Positions 26,524 through 34,688 of a DNA stretch of 43,754 bases are shown here, in pieces; within the stretch, counting starts at the first letter, position 1; every line of letters begins with the position of its first letter. This DNA comes from an uncultured Lachnospiraceae bacterium (GTDB lineage Bacteria > Bacillota > Clostridia > Lachnospirales > Lachnospiraceae): contig CANPIM010000028.1 of NCBI GenBank assembly GCA_947574135.1, forward strand, positions 1 to 43,754, written 5' to 3'. Under the pieces are notes generated by a model. That model was not told the DNA's origin and searched no databases. It saw only the letters and a list, made by a program, of their open reading frames with translations. Position numbers and translations under genes: made by a program.

Positions 26524-26882
26524 TGCATGGCACCTCCCAGAGAATACAGATAATCCCGATATTTTTCCAAAAGCTCCTCCGGATTCATCACGGTTTCCAG
26601 GCCAAAGAGATAAATGAGATAGGCAAAGGAAATAGCCGTAAGAATGGCGCTAAGGCTCATGGCCACCGAGGACAGGACGCAGCCGGCCTGGGAAGAGCCG
26701 GGCATTTTCAGGGATTCCTGCCGGGAAAGAAGTGCAAACAGAATGCTCAAGGATCCGAAAAACACGGTGATATATATGATCAGGCAGGAAAGCAGAGAAA
26801 TCACGCCAAAAATAACGGAGGCAGCGGCAAAGGCATTCGGCCGGTTTTGATAGGGCGGGATAGAATAGGGTTGTGGCTCCAT
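26520..26882 (-). CDS. Small two-helix membrane protein (DUF4190-like)
   Basis: A 120-residue protein; ATG 26882 is chosen because GAGGAG ends 5 bp upstream, whereas the longer frame starting at 26975 overlaps the promoter. It starts with a proline/tyrosine-rich cytosolic stretch (MEPQPYSIPPYQNRPNAFA) followed by two hydrophobic segments at about residues 20-45 and 65-95, the layout of DUF4190 proteins. It is co-translated with the DUF975 protein; the pair may form one membrane complex (inference). Confidence 0.78.
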   Translation of the reverse strand: MEPQPYSIPPYQNRPNAFAAASVIFGVISLLSCLIIYITVFFGSLSILFALLSRQESLKMPGSSQAGCVLSSVAMSLSAILTAISFAYLIYLFGLETVMNPEELLEKYRDYLYSLGGAMQ

Positions 26883-26936
26883 AAAGCTCCTCTTTTCTGT
26901 CAGCAAGGGGAAGCTGACCTTTTGATATTTCATAAA

Positions 26937-26965
26937 AGTATAACATAAAAATCGGAAAAAAACAA
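26937..26965 (-). promoter_or_regulatory. Promoter for the DUF4190/DUF975 pair
   Basis: On the minus strand TTGTTT (26965-26960) and TATACT (26942-26937) with a 17-bp spacer. It is back to back with the tex promoter; the two -35 boxes are only 4 bp apart. Confidence 0.7.
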
Positions 26966-26969
26966 TTTT

Positions 26970-26998
26970 TTGCAATTTCGGCAGATTTCCTATATAAT
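26970..26998 (+). promoter_or_regulatory. Promoter for tex
   Basis: TTGCAA (26970-26975) and a perfect TATAAT (26993-26998) with a 17-bp spacer. It leaves a leader of about 90 nt before the chosen tex start. Confidence 0.8.
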
Positions 26999-27097
26999 GA
27001 TACCAGCGTTAGAGGACAGGTGGATGGATGTATGAGAAAATCTGTCCCAAGGAGCCAAAAAACGACGGTAAATAAGACAGCAGGAAGGTTTTTAAGC

Positions 27098-29239
27098 ATG
27101 GATATTATGAAAAAATTGAGCCAGGAGCTGGGAATTCAGCTGTGGCAGACAGAGGCAGCGGTCAAATTAATTGATGAGGGAAATACCATTCCCTTTATTT
27201 CCAGGTACCGGAAGGAGGTCACAGGCTCCCTGAATGATGAGGTGTTGCGAAATCTTCATGAGCGACTGAATTATCTGCGGAACCTGGAGGATAAAAAAGA
27301 GCAGGTGCTTTCCAGCATCCAGGAGCAGGGAAAGCTGACAGAGGAGTTAAAAAGCCAGATTTTGGCGGCAGAGACACTGGTAGTGGTGGATGACCTGTAC
27401 CGGCCATACCGGCCTAAGCGCCGGACCCGTGCCACCATTGCAAAAGAAAAGGGCCTGGAAGGTCTGGCGAATTTTATTTTGCTGCAGATGACCCGGGAAC
27501 CTCTGGAAAAGGAGGCGGCCAAATACATATCGGAAGAAAAGGGTGTGGCAAATGAGGAGGAGGCGTTAGCCGGAGCCAAGGATATTCTGGCAGAAATGGT
27601 TTCCGACGAGGCGGATTACCGCAGCTATATTCGCAAGCTCACCTTTCAGGAGGGAAGCATTGTCTCCTCGGCCAAGGACGAGAAGGTTCAGTCTGTGTAC
27701 GAAATGTATTATCAGTTTGAAGAGCCGTTGAAAAAGCTGGCAGGACACCGGATTCTGGCTCTGAATCGGGGAGAGGCGGAAAAGGTGCTCACCGTAAAGC
27801 TTGAGGCGCCTAAGGAGCGGATTCTCCGTTATCTGGAGAAGCAGCTGATCACCCGGGAAAACCCATATACCTCCCCGGCTTTGGCAGAGGTGGCCCTGGA
27901 CAGCTACGACCGGCTGATTGCTCCGGCTATTGAGCGGGAGATTCGCAATGAGCTGACCGAAAAGGCGGAGGACGGGGCTATCCGGGTATTTGGAAAGAAT
28001 CTGGAGCAGCTTCTTATGCAGCCGCCCATTGTGGGACGGGTAGTGCTGGGCTGGGATCCGGCATTTCGAACGGGCTGCAAGCTGGCGGTGGTGGATGCCA
28101 CGGGAAAGGTGCTGGATACGGTAGTCATCTACCCTACAGCGCCCCAGAATAAGGTGGCAGAGGCCAAGGCGGTGCTGAAAAAGCTTATTGCAAAATATGG
28201 GATCTCTTTGATTTCTGTGGGAAATGGCACGGCTTCCCGGGAATCGGAGATGGTAATTGTGGAGCTTCTAAAGGAGCTGAAGGAAAAGGTTCAGTATGTG
28301 ATTGTCAACGAAGCCGGAGCCTCTGTGTATTCTGCCAGCAAGCTGGCCACAGAGGAATTCCCCAACTTTGATGTGGGGCAGCGCAGTGCGGCTTCCATTG
28401 CCCGTCGGCTGCAGGATCCTCTGGCCGAGCTGGTAAAAATTGATCCTAAGTCCATTGGAGTGGGGCAGTACCAGCATGACATGAACCAGAAAAAGCTTAG
28501 CGAGGCCCTGGGGGGCGTGGTGGAGGACTGTGTAAACCGGGTAGGCGTGGACTTAAATACGGCCTCCGCTTCCCTGCTGGAATATATTTCCGGCATCAGC
28601 AAAACCCTGGCAAAAAATATTGTGGCATTTCGGGAGGAAAACGGACGCTTTCAGGATCGGCGAGCCCTTCTAAAGGTGCCCAAGCTTGGGCCAAAGGCCT
28701 ATGAGCAGTGCGCAGGCTTCCTGCGCATAACCGGCGGGAAAAATCCTCTGGATACTACCAGTGTGCATCCGGAATCCTATGAGGCGGCGGAAAAGCTTTT
28801 GACCTCCCTAGGCTATACCCGGGAGGAGCTGTTAAAGGGTGGCTTGGCCGGAATCTCCAGAAAGGTGCCGGATGTGAAAAAGCTGGCCCAAAATCTGGGG
28901 GTGGGAGAAATTACCCTCCAGGATATTATCAAGGAGCTGGAAAAACCGGCCCGGGACCCCAGAGAGGAGATGCCTCGTCCCATTCTGCGCACGGATGTGC
29001 TGGAGATGAAGGACCTCACACCGGGAATGGTGCTAAAGGGAACGGTGCGCAATGTCATAGATTTTGGAGCCTTTGTGGACATCGGCGTTCACCAGGATGG
29101 TCTGGTGCATATTTCCCAGATGACAGACCGGTTTATCAAGCATCCCTTAGAGGCTGTGAGCGTGGGAGATGTGGTGGAGGTAAAGGTTTTAAGCGTGGAT
29201 CTGCAAAAAAAGCGGATTGCGCTGACCATGAAGCTGTAG
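27098..29239 (+). CDS. tex: Tex family RNA-binding transcription accessory protein
   Basis: A 713-residue protein. I chose ATG 27098 because AGGAAGG lies 9 bp upstream and the family N-terminus (MDIMKKLSQELGIQLWQTEAAVKLIDEGNTIPFISRYRKEVTG) begins here; the longer frame adds a basic leader without similarity. Domains in order: the Tex N-terminal helical region, the YqgF/RuvX-like nuclease fold (VVLGWDPAFRTGCKLAVVD... SVGNGTASRESE), a helix-hairpin-helix region (EYISGISKTLAKNIVAFREENG), and a C-terminal S1 RNA-binding domain (GMVLKGTVRNVIDFGAFVDIGVHQDGLVHISQM) ending KKRIALTMKL. Tex binds nucleic acid and influences transcription; its biochemical role is incompletely defined. Confidence 0.96.
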   Translation: MDIMKKLSQELGIQLWQTEAAVKLIDEGNTIPFISRYRKEVTGSLNDEVLRNLHERLNYLRNLEDKKEQVLSSIQEQGKLTEELKSQILAAETLVVVDDLYRPYRPKRRTRATIAKEKGLEGLANFILLQMTREPLEKEAAKYISEEKGVANEEEALAGAKDILAEMVSDEADYRSYIRKLTFQEGSIVSSAKDEKVQSVYEMYYQFEEPLKKLAGHRILALNRGEAEKVLTVKLEAPKERILRYLEKQLITRENPYTSPALAEVALDSYDRLIAPAIEREIRNELTEKAEDGAIRVFGKNLEQLLMQPPIVGRVVLGWDPAFRTGCKLAVVDATGKVLDTVVIYPTAPQNKVAEAKAVLKKLIAKYGISLISVGNGTASRESEMVIVELLKELKEKVQYVIVNEAGASVYSASKLATEEFPNFDVGQRSAASIARRLQDPLAELVKIDPKSIGVGQYQHDMNQKKLSEALGGVVEDCVNRVGVDLNTASASLLEYISGISKTLAKNIVAFREENGRFQDRRALLKVPKLGPKAYEQCAGFLRITGGKNPLDTTSVHPESYEAAEKLLTSLGYTREELLKGGLAGISRKVPDVKKLAQNLGVGEITLQDIIKELEKPARDPREEMPRPILRTDVLEMKDLTPGMVLKGTVRNVIDFGAFVDIGVHQDGLVHISQMTDRFIKHPLEAVSVGDVVEVKVLSVDLQKKRIALTMKL

Positions 29240-29312
29240 AAACGGCAGAAGCCTGGTTAAACAGAGCCTGGAGAGGAAACAGGTAGGAATACAGAATCTT
29301 TACAGAAAAGCC

Positions 29313-29340
29313 TTGCATATATTCCATCAGGTGGTATAAT
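29313..29340 (+). promoter_or_regulatory. Promoter for the folate operon
   Basis: TTGCAT (29313-29318) and a perfect TATAAT (29335-29340) with a 16-bp spacer, about 310 nt upstream of the folE start codon. Confidence 0.8.
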
Positions 29341-29401
29341 GTTCGAAAAGGGAAAAGCCGCAGTGTTCTGTGTTTTTCTTGAAAGAATAATATGCAAAAT
29401 A

Positions 29402-29604
29402 GGTTTTCATGCGTCAAGTGTTCGGTGGATGGGGAGTTGCCACGGAAACGAAAAGGCCGCTAAAGGATACAGGCCTTACGATATGATTACCGCACCCGTT
29501 GCAGCAATATAAGAGATTACGGAAAGTAAGCGAACCAGAGAGCATCTCATATTGTGAAGGGATATTTCGTCATATGTTCTGTCACAGTATGGAGATGCTT
29601 TTTT
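29402..29604 (+). promoter_or_regulatory. Structured folE leader RNA with terminator, unassigned riboswitch-like element
   Basis: The ~310-nt leader before folE contains local stems: GTTCG/CGAAC (29420-29424/29531-29535) closing the region, GTGG/CCAC (29425-29428/29440-29443), a perfect AAGGCC/GGCCTT (29453-29458/29472-29477), and CTTAC/GTAAG (29475-29479/29526-29530), which overlaps the previous stem and could be an alternative pairing. A strong terminator hairpin follows directly. This is the layout of a transcription-attenuating riboswitch. I compared it from memory with THF, ZTP, preQ1, FMN, TPP, SAM and cobalamin consensus elements and it fits none. Confidence 0.6.
29541..29604 (+). terminator. 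Intrinsic terminator upstream of folE (attenuator)
   Basis: AGCATCTC-ATATTGTG (29541-29556) pairs with CACAGTATGGAGATGCT (29583-29599) with one bulge and one wobble, followed by five more Ts. It sits between the folate promoter and folE, so it must be read through for expression. Confidence 0.85.
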
Positions 29605-29659
29605 GTTTTCAGGGAAACAAAAGGGAAGCGGAAGCATAGAGGGGAAAGGGGTTTGTCTT

Positions 29660-30220
29660 ATGATGGATTACGAGAAGATAAAAGCCGGTGTCAAGCTGCT
29701 GTTGGAGGGAATCGGGGAGGATGTTAGCCGGGAGGGGCTCCTGGAAACCCCGGATCGGATTGCCCGTATGTGCGGGGAAATCTACGGGGGGCTGTACGAG
29801 GATCCGGCGGAGCATCTTCGGAAGCAATTTACTGTGGAGCGCAATGATATGGTGGTGGAGAAGGATATTACCTTCTATTCCACCTGTGAGCATCATCTGC
29901 TGCCCTTCTACGGCAAGGCACATATTGGCTATCTGCCCAACGGTAAGGTGGTGGGCCTGAGTAAGCTGGCCCGTACCGTGGACATTTATGCAAGGCGTCC
30001 CCAGATTCAGGAGAAAATGACGGCGGACATTGCCAACGCCCTGATGAGGCATCTGGAGCCCAGGGGCGTGATTGTGGTGCTGGAGGCAGAGCATACCTGC
30101 ATGACCATGCGGGGCATTAAAAAGCCGGGCAGCAAAACCGTAACCATTGTAACCACCGGGGTATTTGAGCAGGATGAGAAGCTTCAGGATCGCTTTCTGC
30201 GCATGATTCGAAACGGATGA
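29660..30220 (+). CDS. folE: GTP cyclohydrolase I
   Basis: Converts GTP to 7,8-dihydroneopterin triphosphate, the entry step of folate synthesis. The 186-residue protein starts at ATG 29660 (GGGGAAAGGGG upstream); the longer frame begins inside the terminator. Signature stretches are [40 protein letters not shown] (with the zinc Cys and substrate/zinc histidines), [19 protein letters not shown] and [17 protein letters not shown] with the second zinc cysteine. It overlaps the HD-domain gene by 4 bp (ATGA). Confidence 0.98.
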   Translation: MMDYEKIKAGVKLLLEGIGEDVSREGLLETPDRIARMCGEIYGGLYEDPAEHLRKQFTVERNDMVVEKDITFYSTCEHHLLPFYGKAHIGYLPNGKVVGLSKLARTVDIYARRPQIQEKMTADIANALMRHLEPRGVIVVLEAEHTCMTMRGIKKPGSKTVTIVTTGVFEQDEKLQDRFLRMIRNG

Positions 30221-30705
30221 CGGGGCAGATGGAGCGGGTAAATAGCATCTGGAGGCATCCGGAATATCAGAGATGTCTCTGCAGAATCCAGGAGCTGGAG
30301 GCAGACCGGAGGTTTTGCCGCCATACCCCGGAGCATTTTCTGACCGTGGCCAGACTTACCTGGATACTGGCCCTGGAGGCCGGGGTTTCCCTGGAAAAGG
30401 AGCTGGTCTACGGGGCGGCCCTTTTGCATGATATTGGCCGGCATCTCCAGTATGAGCAGGGGATGCCCCATGAGGAGGCCAGCGCCAGGATAGCGGAGGG
30501 CATTTTGGCGGACTGCGGATTTCATGGAGAGGAAATAGAGGCGATCCTTGGGGCTATTCGAATGCATCGGAGCAAGCAAGAGGCATGGGATTTCCCCGGG
30601 CTCTTATATCGGGCAGATAAACTTTCCCGCAGCTGCTTTTGCTGCCCGGCAGAGGCGGAGTGCAACTGGGGGGAGGAGAAAAAGAATCTGGAAATCCGTT
30701 CCTGA
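30217..30705 (+). CDS. HD-domain phosphohydrolase-like protein in the folate operon
   Basis: A 162-residue HD-superfamily protein: His40 ([14 protein letters not shown]), the His71-Asp72 pair (LLHDIGRHL), and a later Asp in YRADKLSR give the H...HD...D metal site. After this comes a Cys-rich tail, [13 protein letters not shown], which could bind metal. HD proteins are metal-dependent phosphohydrolases. The gene lies between folE and folP and overlaps folE by ATGA, so it may supply the missing dephosphorylation of dihydroneopterin triphosphate (inference). No Nudix or phosphatase candidate for that step is present elsewhere in the operon. Confidence 0.85.
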   Translation: MTGQMERVNSIWRHPEYQRCLCRIQELEADRRFCRHTPEHFLTVARLTWILALEAGVSLEKELVYGAALLHDIGRHLQYEQGMPHEEASARIAEGILADCGFHGEEIEAILGAIRMHRSKQEAWDFPGLLYRADKLSRSCFCCPAEAECNWGEEKKNLEIRS

Positions 30706-30789
30706 TAAAGGAGGAAATGTAGGCAGCAAAGAGAGGATATGGAAAATATTTCCAACCATCAGAGGAGAGAGGCAGAAAGGTGACGGCAA

Positions 30790-31602
30790 ATGCGGATTGG
30801 AAACAGAGAATTTGATGTAAAAAACAATACCTATATTATGGGAATTCTGAATGTGACTCCGGATTCCTTTTCGGACGGAGGAAAATGGAACCGTCTGGAT
30901 GCGGCTCTTGGGCATGCGCAGGACATGGTTCGGGAGGGCGCGGATATTGTGGATGTGGGTGGGGAGTCCACCCGGCCGGGACATATCCAGATCAGCGAGC
31001 AGGAAGAGATAGAGCGGGTGGCGCCTATGATCGAGGCCATAAAGGCCCGCTTGGACGTGCCTGTTTCCATTGACACCTATAAGGCTTCCGTAGCCCAGGC
31101 AGCTCTTGCGGCCGGGGCGGATCTGGTAAATGATATCTGGGGGCTGAAATACGATCCAAAGATGGCCCAGGTCATTGCAAAGAGCCAGGCAGCCTGTTGC
31201 CTGATGCACAATAAGGACAAGGCCGAATACGGAAACTTCTATGAGGAAATGCTGGAGGAGACGGCCCAATGCGTGGAGCTGGCCCTTGCGGCCGGCATTG
31301 CCAGAGACAGAATTATCCTGGACCCGGGAGTGGGCTTTGGAAAAACCTATGAGATGAATCTGGAGACCATCTGCCATATGGAACGGTTTCATAAGCTTGG
31401 CTATCCCCTGCTGCTGGGAACCTCCCGGAAATCGGTGATAGGATTGACGCTGGATTTGCCTGCAGACCAGCGGGAGGAGGGAACCCTGGTGACTACAGTT
31501 ATGGCTGTTGAGAAGGGCTATGCCTTTGTCCGGGTGCATGATGTCCGGGCCAATCTGCGGGCCATTCGCATGACCAGGACGATTCTGGGAGCAGGAGTAT
31601 AA
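30790..31602 (+). CDS. folP: Dihydropteroate synthase
   Basis: Joins 6-hydroxymethyl-dihydropterin pyrophosphate with p-aminobenzoate; target of sulfonamides. A 270-residue TIM-barrel enzyme with the signatures MGILNVTPDSFSDGG (residues 18-32), GGESTRPG, SIDTYKASVAQAAL, VNDIWGLK, LDPGVGFGKTYEMN and GTSRKSVIG, ending RVHDVRANLRAI. The start ATG follows AGAAAGGTGACGGCAA. It is the third gene of the folate operon. Confidence 0.98.
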   Translation: MRIGNREFDVKNNTYIMGILNVTPDSFSDGGKWNRLDAALGHAQDMVREGADIVDVGGESTRPGHIQISEQEEIERVAPMIEAIKARLDVPVSIDTYKASVAQAALAAGADLVNDIWGLKYDPKMAQVIAKSQAACCLMHNKDKAEYGNFYEEMLEETAQCVELALAAGIARDRIILDPGVGFGKTYEMNLETICHMERFHKLGYPLLLGTSRKSVIGLTLDLPADQREEGTLVTTVMAVEKGYAFVRVHDVRANLRAIRMTRTILGAGV

Positions 31603-31644
31603 AAATAAGATTCTGGCCATGGATGGAAGGAAAACAGGAGAAAA

Positions 31645-32463
31645 ATGGATAAGATACAGATAAAAAACCTGGAAATTTATGCAAAGCACGGGGTATTTCC
31701 GGAGGAAAATGTGCTGGGACAGAAATTTGTCATCTCCGCCGTGCTCTATACAAACACCCGGGAGGCAGGAAAGTCTGACGATCTGACAAAGTCTATTCAC
31801 TATGGGGAGGTCAGCCATTTTATCCGGCGCTTTGTGGAGGAGCACACCTGGAAGCTTCTGGAGACTGTGGCGGAACGCTTGGCGGAGGCCCTGCTATGGG
31901 AGACCCCGTGGCTTTGGAAGATTTGCCTGGAGATAAAAAAACCCTGGGCTCCCATTGGACTGCCTTTGGAAACCGTATCCGTGGAGATTGAGCGCCAGTG
32001 GCACACGGCCTATGTGGCTCTGGGCTCCAATATGGGAGATAAACAGGCCTATCTCCAGCTGGGAGTGGACAGGCTAAAGGAGACCAGGGGGTGTCGGCTT
32101 CTGGCTGTGTCAGACTTTATCACCACGGAGCCCTACGGAGTGACGGATCAGCCGGAGTTTTTAAACGGAGTTCTAAAGCTTCACACCTTGTTGACGCCCC
32201 ACGAGCTTTTGGAGCGCCTTCATGAGATCGAACAGGAGGCCAAGCGGGAGCGGATTGTCCGCTGGGGGCCCCGGACGCTGGATTTGGATATCCTATTGTA
32301 TGATGATCTGATCTTAGATGAGGAGGAGCTGCATATTCCCCATATAGAAATGCACAAGCGGGACTTTGTGCTGAAGCCGCTCTGTATGATTGCGCCTTAT
32401 GTACGCCATCCTGTGTATCGAAGGACGGCGCAGGAGCTTCTGGAGGAGCTTTGCCTGCATTAG
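31645..32463 (+). CDS. folB-folK: Bifunctional dihydroneopterin aldolase / HPPK
   Basis: A 272-residue fusion. Residues 1-118 are dihydroneopterin aldolase (IKNLEIYAKHGVFPEENVLGQKF; LLETVAERLAEALL; catalytic Lys in EIKKPWAPI), and residues about 125-272 are 6-hydroxymethyl-7,8-dihydropterin pyrophosphokinase (VALGSNMGDKQAYL; FLNGVLKLHT; RWGPRTLDLDILLYDD; IPHIEMHKRDFVLKPL). Together with folE and folP it provides all pterin-side steps except dephosphorylation. The fusion is common in Clostridia. Last gene of the operon. Confidence 0.97.
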   Translation: MDKIQIKNLEIYAKHGVFPEENVLGQKFVISAVLYTNTREAGKSDDLTKSIHYGEVSHFIRRFVEEHTWKLLETVAERLAEALLWETPWLWKICLEIKKPWAPIGLPLETVSVEIERQWHTAYVALGSNMGDKQAYLQLGVDRLKETRGCRLLAVSDFITTEPYGVTDQPEFLNGVLKLHTLLTPHELLERLHEIEQEAKRERIVRWGPRTLDLDILLYDDLILDEEELHIPHIEMHKRDFVLKPLCMIAPYVRHPVYRRTAQELLEELCLH

Positions 32464-32513
32464 GGGGAGGCAAACAGCAGAATTTCGAACAGCAGAATTT
32501 CGGAATAAAGGGC

Positions 32514-32542
32514 TTGCACTGGAAAAGAGAACGTGCTATTAT
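32514..32542 (+). promoter_or_regulatory. Promoter for the FMN riboswitch-ribU unit
   Basis: TTGCAC (32514-32519) and TATTAT (32537-32542) with a 17-bp spacer, immediately upstream of the riboswitch. Confidence 0.8.
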
Positions 32543-32570
32543 GGAATACGGAAAACAGAAAAAAGATAAT

Positions 32571-32714
32571 TCTTCGGGGCAGGGTGACTGTTCTGCAAAG
32601 GCCTTTGGGCGGCAGAGACGGAATTCCCTACCGGCGGTGACAGTCCGCGACCCGCTTTGGCGGTTGAATTGGTGAAATTCCAATACCGACAGTATAGTCT
32701 GGATGAGAGAAGAT
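32571..32714 (+). ncRNA. FMN riboswitch (RFN element)
   Basis: Conserved RFN blocks appear in order: TCTTCGGGGCAGGGTGA (32571), AATTCCCTACCGGCGGT (32622), AGTCCGCGACCCG (32642), GAATTGGTGAAATTCCAATACCGACAGT, and the closing AGTCTGGATGAGAGAAGA that pairs with the start. The hairpin between GGGTGA and AATTCCC is enlarged, about 34 nt. FMN binding should turn off the riboflavin transporter through the terminator at 32745-32776. Confidence 0.97.
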
Positions 32715-32744
32715 ACATAGTGAGATCCTGCGTGGATTTTTATG

Positions 32745-32776
32745 CCCCGAGCGTATTTTTATGTTCGGGGTTTTTT
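32745..32776 (+). terminator. Terminator of the FMN riboswitch expression platform
   Basis: CCCCGAG (32745-32751) pairs with TTCGGGG (32764-32770), followed by six Ts. It lies 30 nt after the aptamer and 130 nt before ribU. Confidence 0.88.
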
Positions 32777-32909
32777 ATGCATATGGACGTCCAGAGAAGG
32801 ATGTGAGACAGAGAAAAGAAGAATTATCCTTTAAGGTGTGCTCTGTGTGACGATTTGCCCATGAAAATAAAAGGGGCTCACAAAGAGCAAAAGAAAGGAG
32901 AGATCATTC

Positions 32910-33635
32910 ATGTCAAAACTATTGGAAACCGCAAAAGAAAATCTGCAATTTTTAGGGGTGTGCCTGCTGATTGTAATCGCTATTTTTTTGGTGGCGGCCT
33001 TTACGGAGCGCTGGATACGCAAAAAGAATCACATGGCGGCTGACGTGTCCCCGGCTCGTCGGGTGGCGATTGTGGGGGTGTTTTCTGCCATATCCGCCGT
33101 GCTCATGCTTTTTGAGCTGCCCCTGTGGTTTGCCCCGGGCTTTTATGAGCTGGATTTCAGCGAGATCCCTGTCATGATCTGCGCCTTTTCCATGGGCCCT
33201 GTAGCCGGGGTGACGGCGGAGCTGTGCAAGGTGCTGCTGAAGCTTGTGATAAAGGGAACCAGCACGGCCTTTGTGGGTGATTTTGCCAACTTCGTGGTGG
33301 GCTGTACCCTGGTTCTTCCGGCATCTGTGGTATATTATAGCAAAAAGAGCAAAAAAATGGCCATGATTGGCCTGGGAATAGGAACCCTTATTATGACTGT
33401 GTTTGGCAGCTCCTTCAATGCCCTCTATCTGCTTCCCAAGTTTTCGCAGCTTTTCGGCATGCCCATGGAAGCCATTATCGGTATGGGAACGGCGGTAAAC
33501 AGCCATATTCACAGTGTGTGGACCCTGGTGCTCTTTGCGGTGGTGCCGTTTAATATTCTCAAGGGAGCGGCAGTCTCCGTGATCACCGTGCTTTTGTATA
33601 AGCATATCAGTCCGATTCTAAAACGAAATGCATAG
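32910..33635 (+). CDS. ribU: Riboflavin ECF transporter substrate-binding S component RibU
   Basis: A 241-residue membrane protein that captures riboflavin for an energy-coupling factor transporter. The core after residue ~47 has the RibU signatures FELPLWFAPGFYELDFSEIPVMICAFSMGPVAGV and a following LCKVLLKLVIKGTSTAFVGDFANFVVGC. There is an extra N-terminal helix (residues 14-35) before the usual six. ATG 32910 follows AGAAAGGAGAG. Control by the upstream FMN riboswitch supports riboflavin as substrate. The shared EcfAA'T module is not in the window. Confidence 0.95.
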   Translation: MSKLLETAKENLQFLGVCLLIVIAIFLVAAFTERWIRKKNHMAADVSPARRVAIVGVFSAISAVLMLFELPLWFAPGFYELDFSEIPVMICAFSMGPVAGVTAELCKVLLKLVIKGTSTAFVGDFANFVVGCTLVLPASVVYYSKKSKKMAMIGLGIGTLIMTVFGSSFNALYLLPKFSQLFGMPMEAIIGMGTAVNSHIHSVWTLVLFAVVPFNILKGAAVSVITVLLYKHISPILKRNA

Positions 33636-33671
33636 AACTGATGTTCGTGTGCGGGCATTCAAAGAGTATGC

Positions 33672-34484
33672 TCACGGCGAAATCCGGTTTTGGGAGCGAT
33701 ACTCTCTGGGAGACATATGAAACCGTTCCTTGAAAACCCGATTAAAGGTGCGCTGGCTCTCAAAGCCGGCGTTTAGACAGATCTCCGTAATGGCCTGGTC
33801 TGTGTGGACGAGCCGGATACAGGCCTGGTTCAGGCGCAGATCATTGAGATACTGGTTGAAATTCATATGGAAGGTACCAGAGAAAACCCGGGATAACAGA
33901 TAGGGGCTGACTCCCAGTGCCTTGGCCATGGAGGAAAGAGATACCTGCTCTGTAAAATTTCGGGCCAGATAGGAAACCACCTGATAAACCAGGTCATCAT
34001 TGTCCAGCATTCCCTTTTCCATTAGTCTGTAATAGGGGAGACATCTGGCCAGTATAATCTGAATAAAGGAGAGATGGAGCGCGGAGTCAAAGGGTCCGGG
34101 CTCCTTCTTTTTCCCATCAGACAACAGCCGATTCAGAAGGTAGAGCACATCGGGATGTAAATCCTGACAGGAAATGACAGGATTTTCCGGGCAGGATTTC
34201 TGCAGGGTTTCTGTGAAATCACCGCCAAGGGCCGGGGAAGCCAGCAGGTAGGTGCTGGTACACCCCCTGGGATCAAAAATCTGGTAATGATGAATGATAT
34301 CAGGGAAAACAATGGCAAAATCCCCCTTTTCCATATGGTAGAATTCCCGGCCAATACCCAGCTCCAGGGCTCCCTGGGTGACGTGAATGCACTCCAGAAA
34401 GCTATGGATATGGGGAGGAAAATGGCTGGATTTTCTATGGGATATTTCCAGATCCTTCTCATAATAATTAAAAATCGGACGCAT
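33672..34484 (-). CDS. AraC family transcriptional regulator with cupin-type sensor domain
   Basis: A 270-residue regulator. ATG 34484 is chosen over TTG 34502 because AGGAG stands 9 nt upstream of it. The N-terminal ~140 residues form a cupin-like ligand domain (SHFPPHIHSFLECIHVTQGALELGIG... GDFAIVFPDIIHHY) and the C-terminal ~100 residues two AraC HTH motifs (VSLSSMAKALGVSPYLLSRVFSGTFHMNFNQYL; ITEICLNAGFESQRTFNRVFKERFHMSPREYR). It converges with ribU (36-bp gap) and diverges from the small ORF at 34605, a plausible target. The inducer is unknown. Confidence 0.93.
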   Translation of the reverse strand: MRPIFNYYEKDLEISHRKSSHFPPHIHSFLECIHVTQGALELGIGREFYHMEKGDFAIVFPDIIHHYQIFDPRGCTSTYLLASPALGGDFTETLQKSCPENPVISCQDLHPDVLYLLNRLLSDGKKKEPGPFDSALHLSFIQIILARCLPYYRLMEKGMLDNDDLVYQVVSYLARNFTEQVSLSSMAKALGVSPYLLSRVFSGTFHMNFNQYLNDLRLNQACIRLVHTDQAITEICLNAGFESQRTFNRVFKERFHMSPREYRSQNRISP

Positions 34485-34604
34485 AGATGAGATCTCCTGC
34501 AAGATTTGGCTACTTTTAAATGGGATTTGACATGTATTATAATAGAGAGTGCGCTATAATGCAAGAGCTTTCAGAAAAGAGAGCATGAGCAGGAGGTGAA
34601 AGAA

Positions 34605-34688
34605 ATGTTTAAGAGTATTAAGGCATATCTGGAGCGTGTAGCAGAGTTTGATGACAGATGCTATATCTATTGCTATATCAATTACTAA
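34605..34688 (+). CDS. 27-codon small ORF with near-perfect ribosome binding site
   Basis: The peptide MFKSIKAYLERVAEFDDRCY continues with IYCYINY. AGGAGGTGA (34591-34599), fully complementary to the 16S anti-Shine-Dalgarno, ends 5 nt before the ATG, much better than most genes here. It has a basic amphipathic start, an acidic centre and an aromatic Tyr/Cys-rich end. It lies divergent from the AraC regulator, and a short hairpin (GCAGCA/TGCTGC) follows at about 34690-34717. It could be a real small protein, a signalling peptide or a leader peptide; I know no match. Confidence 0.6.
   Translation: MFKSIKAYLERVAEFDDRCYIYCYINY

Noticed and set aside
34527..34560. TTGACA (34527-34532) with TATAAT (34555-34560) as a promoter for the small ORF
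   Set aside because: The spacer is 22 bp, too long for a normal sigma-A promoter; another TATAAT at 34538-34543 fits only a poor -35, so the promoter is left unassigned.
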